Part shown: one piece after another, positions 62,091-64,000 of the stretch
Numbering within the stretch: position 1 is the first letter of the stretch
How the letters are laid out: each line of letters opens with the position of its first letter
From: Silurus meridionalis
Taxonomy: Eukaryota > Chordata > Actinopteri > Siluriformes > Siluridae
Direction of reading: 5' to 3'
Assembly (NCBI RefSeq): GCF_014805685.1
Contig: NC_060884.1
Span: 16,195,356 to 16,259,355 of the forward strand
DNA: 64,000 nucleotides
Program-made: the position numbers and the translations under genes
The notes under the pieces: model-generated
The model's input: the letters and a program-made list of their open reading frames with translations, nothing else
What the model was told of the DNA's origin: nothing
Database searches by the model: none

Positions 62091-62982
62091 AATTAATTTT
62101 TTTAACCATATTAGGAAATTTTACAGACACAAACGACCACAGTACAACTCCCACACCTCAAATACTTCCTTTATGACAATGTCACAGCTATGGTGGCTCA
62201 CCCAGTACAGAGGTTTTTGTAACAGTGCATTTAGTGTTTTGGGTTTCACGCATATGATTTTATGTTTAAATGCAATGAAAATTGCAACAATAATTCCCTG
62301 TTGAGTAGGAGGACCCTGAACCATGGTGTGGAAACAGCATTCTTATAATGGCATGTCTTTAACAGCTTGTGCTTAATAACTCCCTGGATGAAAAGGGGAG
62401 CTGCTCGACTGCAACTACATTTCTTTAATATGTCTGCACTTTTCTAGTTTCTAGTGGAAGAAATGAGCTTTATGGCTGTTCTCAAAAAAGGACAACTTAC
62501 CTTTTCAATTTTTCCAAATGGTAGGAACCATTCATCATGAGATCATTGCATTCTTAGTAAATTTTTCACCCAGATATAAAGAAGTATTAACTACTTCCAT
62601 GGCTCCAAACTCATACTCACGCTTTGTGTGTGAGTGACTGGTTAAAGACTTACTTGCTCTCCTCAATGGTGTGAACTGTGACTTCAACTGCCATGTGCAT
62701 CGACTCCTTCGAGCAGTTCTTTCACCCATTTCCTGACATATATTTCAAATACAATTGGAACATACTGTACAATATCTATACTGTTATGAGGATCTCAAAT
62801 AGGTTTTCACCAAGAAAAAGTGATGTCTCCCTCTTCATAGCCCTGAATAAGATGTAATTGACCACCTTTCTGGCACTCTGCCACATAATCCTATCTATCC
62901 TCTATCTGTCATAGAAACCAAAGCTATGGAAGGATATATTCAAGACACACCTTAGCAGTTTTTTTTTATTTTGTAAAAAACC

Positions 62983-62984
<2 letters not shown>

Positions 62985-63047
<63 letters not shown>
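62985..63047. repeat. (TA)n microsatellite
   Basis: About 31 TA units. Confidence 0.95.
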
Positions 63048-63049
<2 letters not shown>

Positions 63050-64000
63050 CAGAAAAGCATAATTAGACTACATCTTTGCTAAATACTGTTCCAGCAAAAT
63101 TTAGCAAGCCACTTCAATTATATTTTACAACGACAGAATAATTAATTAACCATTTAAGCAAAGTATTTACAGTCCGCACAATCGAATAGCAAATTACAGA
63201 TTAGCAATAGCAAATAGTACAGTAGAATTCAATCAATGCATCACCACCATCATTTAAATGATAGACAGGACTTGTTTATCAATGTCATTCCTCTCTACTC
63301 ATTCACTGACTATGAGCTGCTTGCATGACATTACTATCTGTCTCTGTTTCTTCGAAGACTTTAGCCAAGTATACGCCCTCTCATGTTGTTGCTCAAGTAT
63401 CTCTTTCATTATAGGGAAGAGCACACATTAATAGAGTGGGCACAGTGCTATTCCAATACCAAGGTCAAACCCAGAAACTATATTCTTGTGCTTCTATCTC
63501 TCATAAATGATCCCACTCTGAAAGGACTTGGCAATTTGGTCCTTTCAATCTGCACTTGTGGAGTGGCCTTTTTTTTCCCTAGTGTACTTTTATTTACAGA
63601 CACAATACTAATGGGGGTTTGTGGTGCAGATAACTCATGTCCAAATTGTTTTATAAAGTTGTGCAATGTGTAATTATACACTTCAGTATACCTACAATTT
63701 TAAATAGCCCACATTAAGCTCATTTTGGGTAGAGCACATGGATTATTAGCCATAAAACCCTTTTATTACTTGTGCATGCTTTGTCTGCAATCTGCTCCAG
63801 TCAGCCAAGTCATTAAGTTTGATAGACACCATTCTCCATTGCATTCCCCTTAAGTCCTGCAGCCACATGTTTGTCTCAATACACCACCTTTGTTACTGTG
63901 CTTGCAATCCCATTAACCTTGGGGATAAATAAGCCCACTGTGGTTGCCAGGGGAATGCTGACAATGTGGAGATTGCCTTGTCATGTCCATTTTGTCCCCT

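Overview
The window looks like teleost nuclear DNA. It is AT-rich, has introns with GT/AG boundaries, carries many long (TA)n, (CA)n and (GA)n microsatellites, and is full of decayed Tc1/mariner-like transposons, tRNA-derived SINE fragments and an RTE-like LINE tail. The proteins are clearly vertebrate. An otophysan (catfish- or characin-like) fish would fit, but the species cannot be fixed from the sequence. There is no prokaryotic or viral gene content.

Layout. (1) 1-3630, plus strand: the end of an intron filled with a dead Tc1-like transposon (44-1595) and smaller transposon remnants, followed by the last coding exon of a cenps (MHF1/APITD1)-like gene at 3631-3774. (2) 4490-8520, minus strand: a complete TDP-43 gene (tardbp or its fish paralogue tardbpl), tail to tail with cenps. 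Five coding exons give a 400-residue protein with an N-terminal domain, two RRMs and a Ser/Gly-rich tail. There is a separate 5' exon in a CpG-rich promoter, and a 3'UTR with a consensus splice donor, very strong acceptors and UG tracts of the kind used in TDP-43 autoregulation. (3) 8530-12900: a spacer with SINE, LINE and Tc-like debris. (4) 12919-48694, minus strand: 27 coding exons of ptprg (receptor protein tyrosine phosphatase gamma). They encode the carbonic-anhydrase-like domain, fibronectin III, an acidic/Ser-rich stalk, the transmembrane segment, active phosphatase D1, inactive D2 and the C-terminus ending ESMESLV. All 27 exons join in frame (4004 nt plus one upstream base give 1334 residues and a stop). 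(5) 48695-64000: the start of a very large 5' intron of ptprg. Signal-peptide exons were not seen. It holds only repeats, microsatellites and possible conserved non-coding islands.

How the genes relate. Cenps (Fanconi/kinetochore histone-fold protein), TDP-43 (nuclear RNA-binding splicing regulator) and PTPRG (membrane phosphatase) have unrelated jobs. CENPS and TARDBP lie near each other on human 1p36 while PTPRG is on 3p14, so the ptprg adjacency looks like a fish-lineage rearrangement. No new multi-gene system was found. The most interesting signals are regulatory: the splice architecture of the tardbp 3' end, an in-frame upstream start in tardbp, UG tracts at ptprg splice sites, a missing ptprg juxtamembrane exon, and several perfect hairpins or fold-backs.
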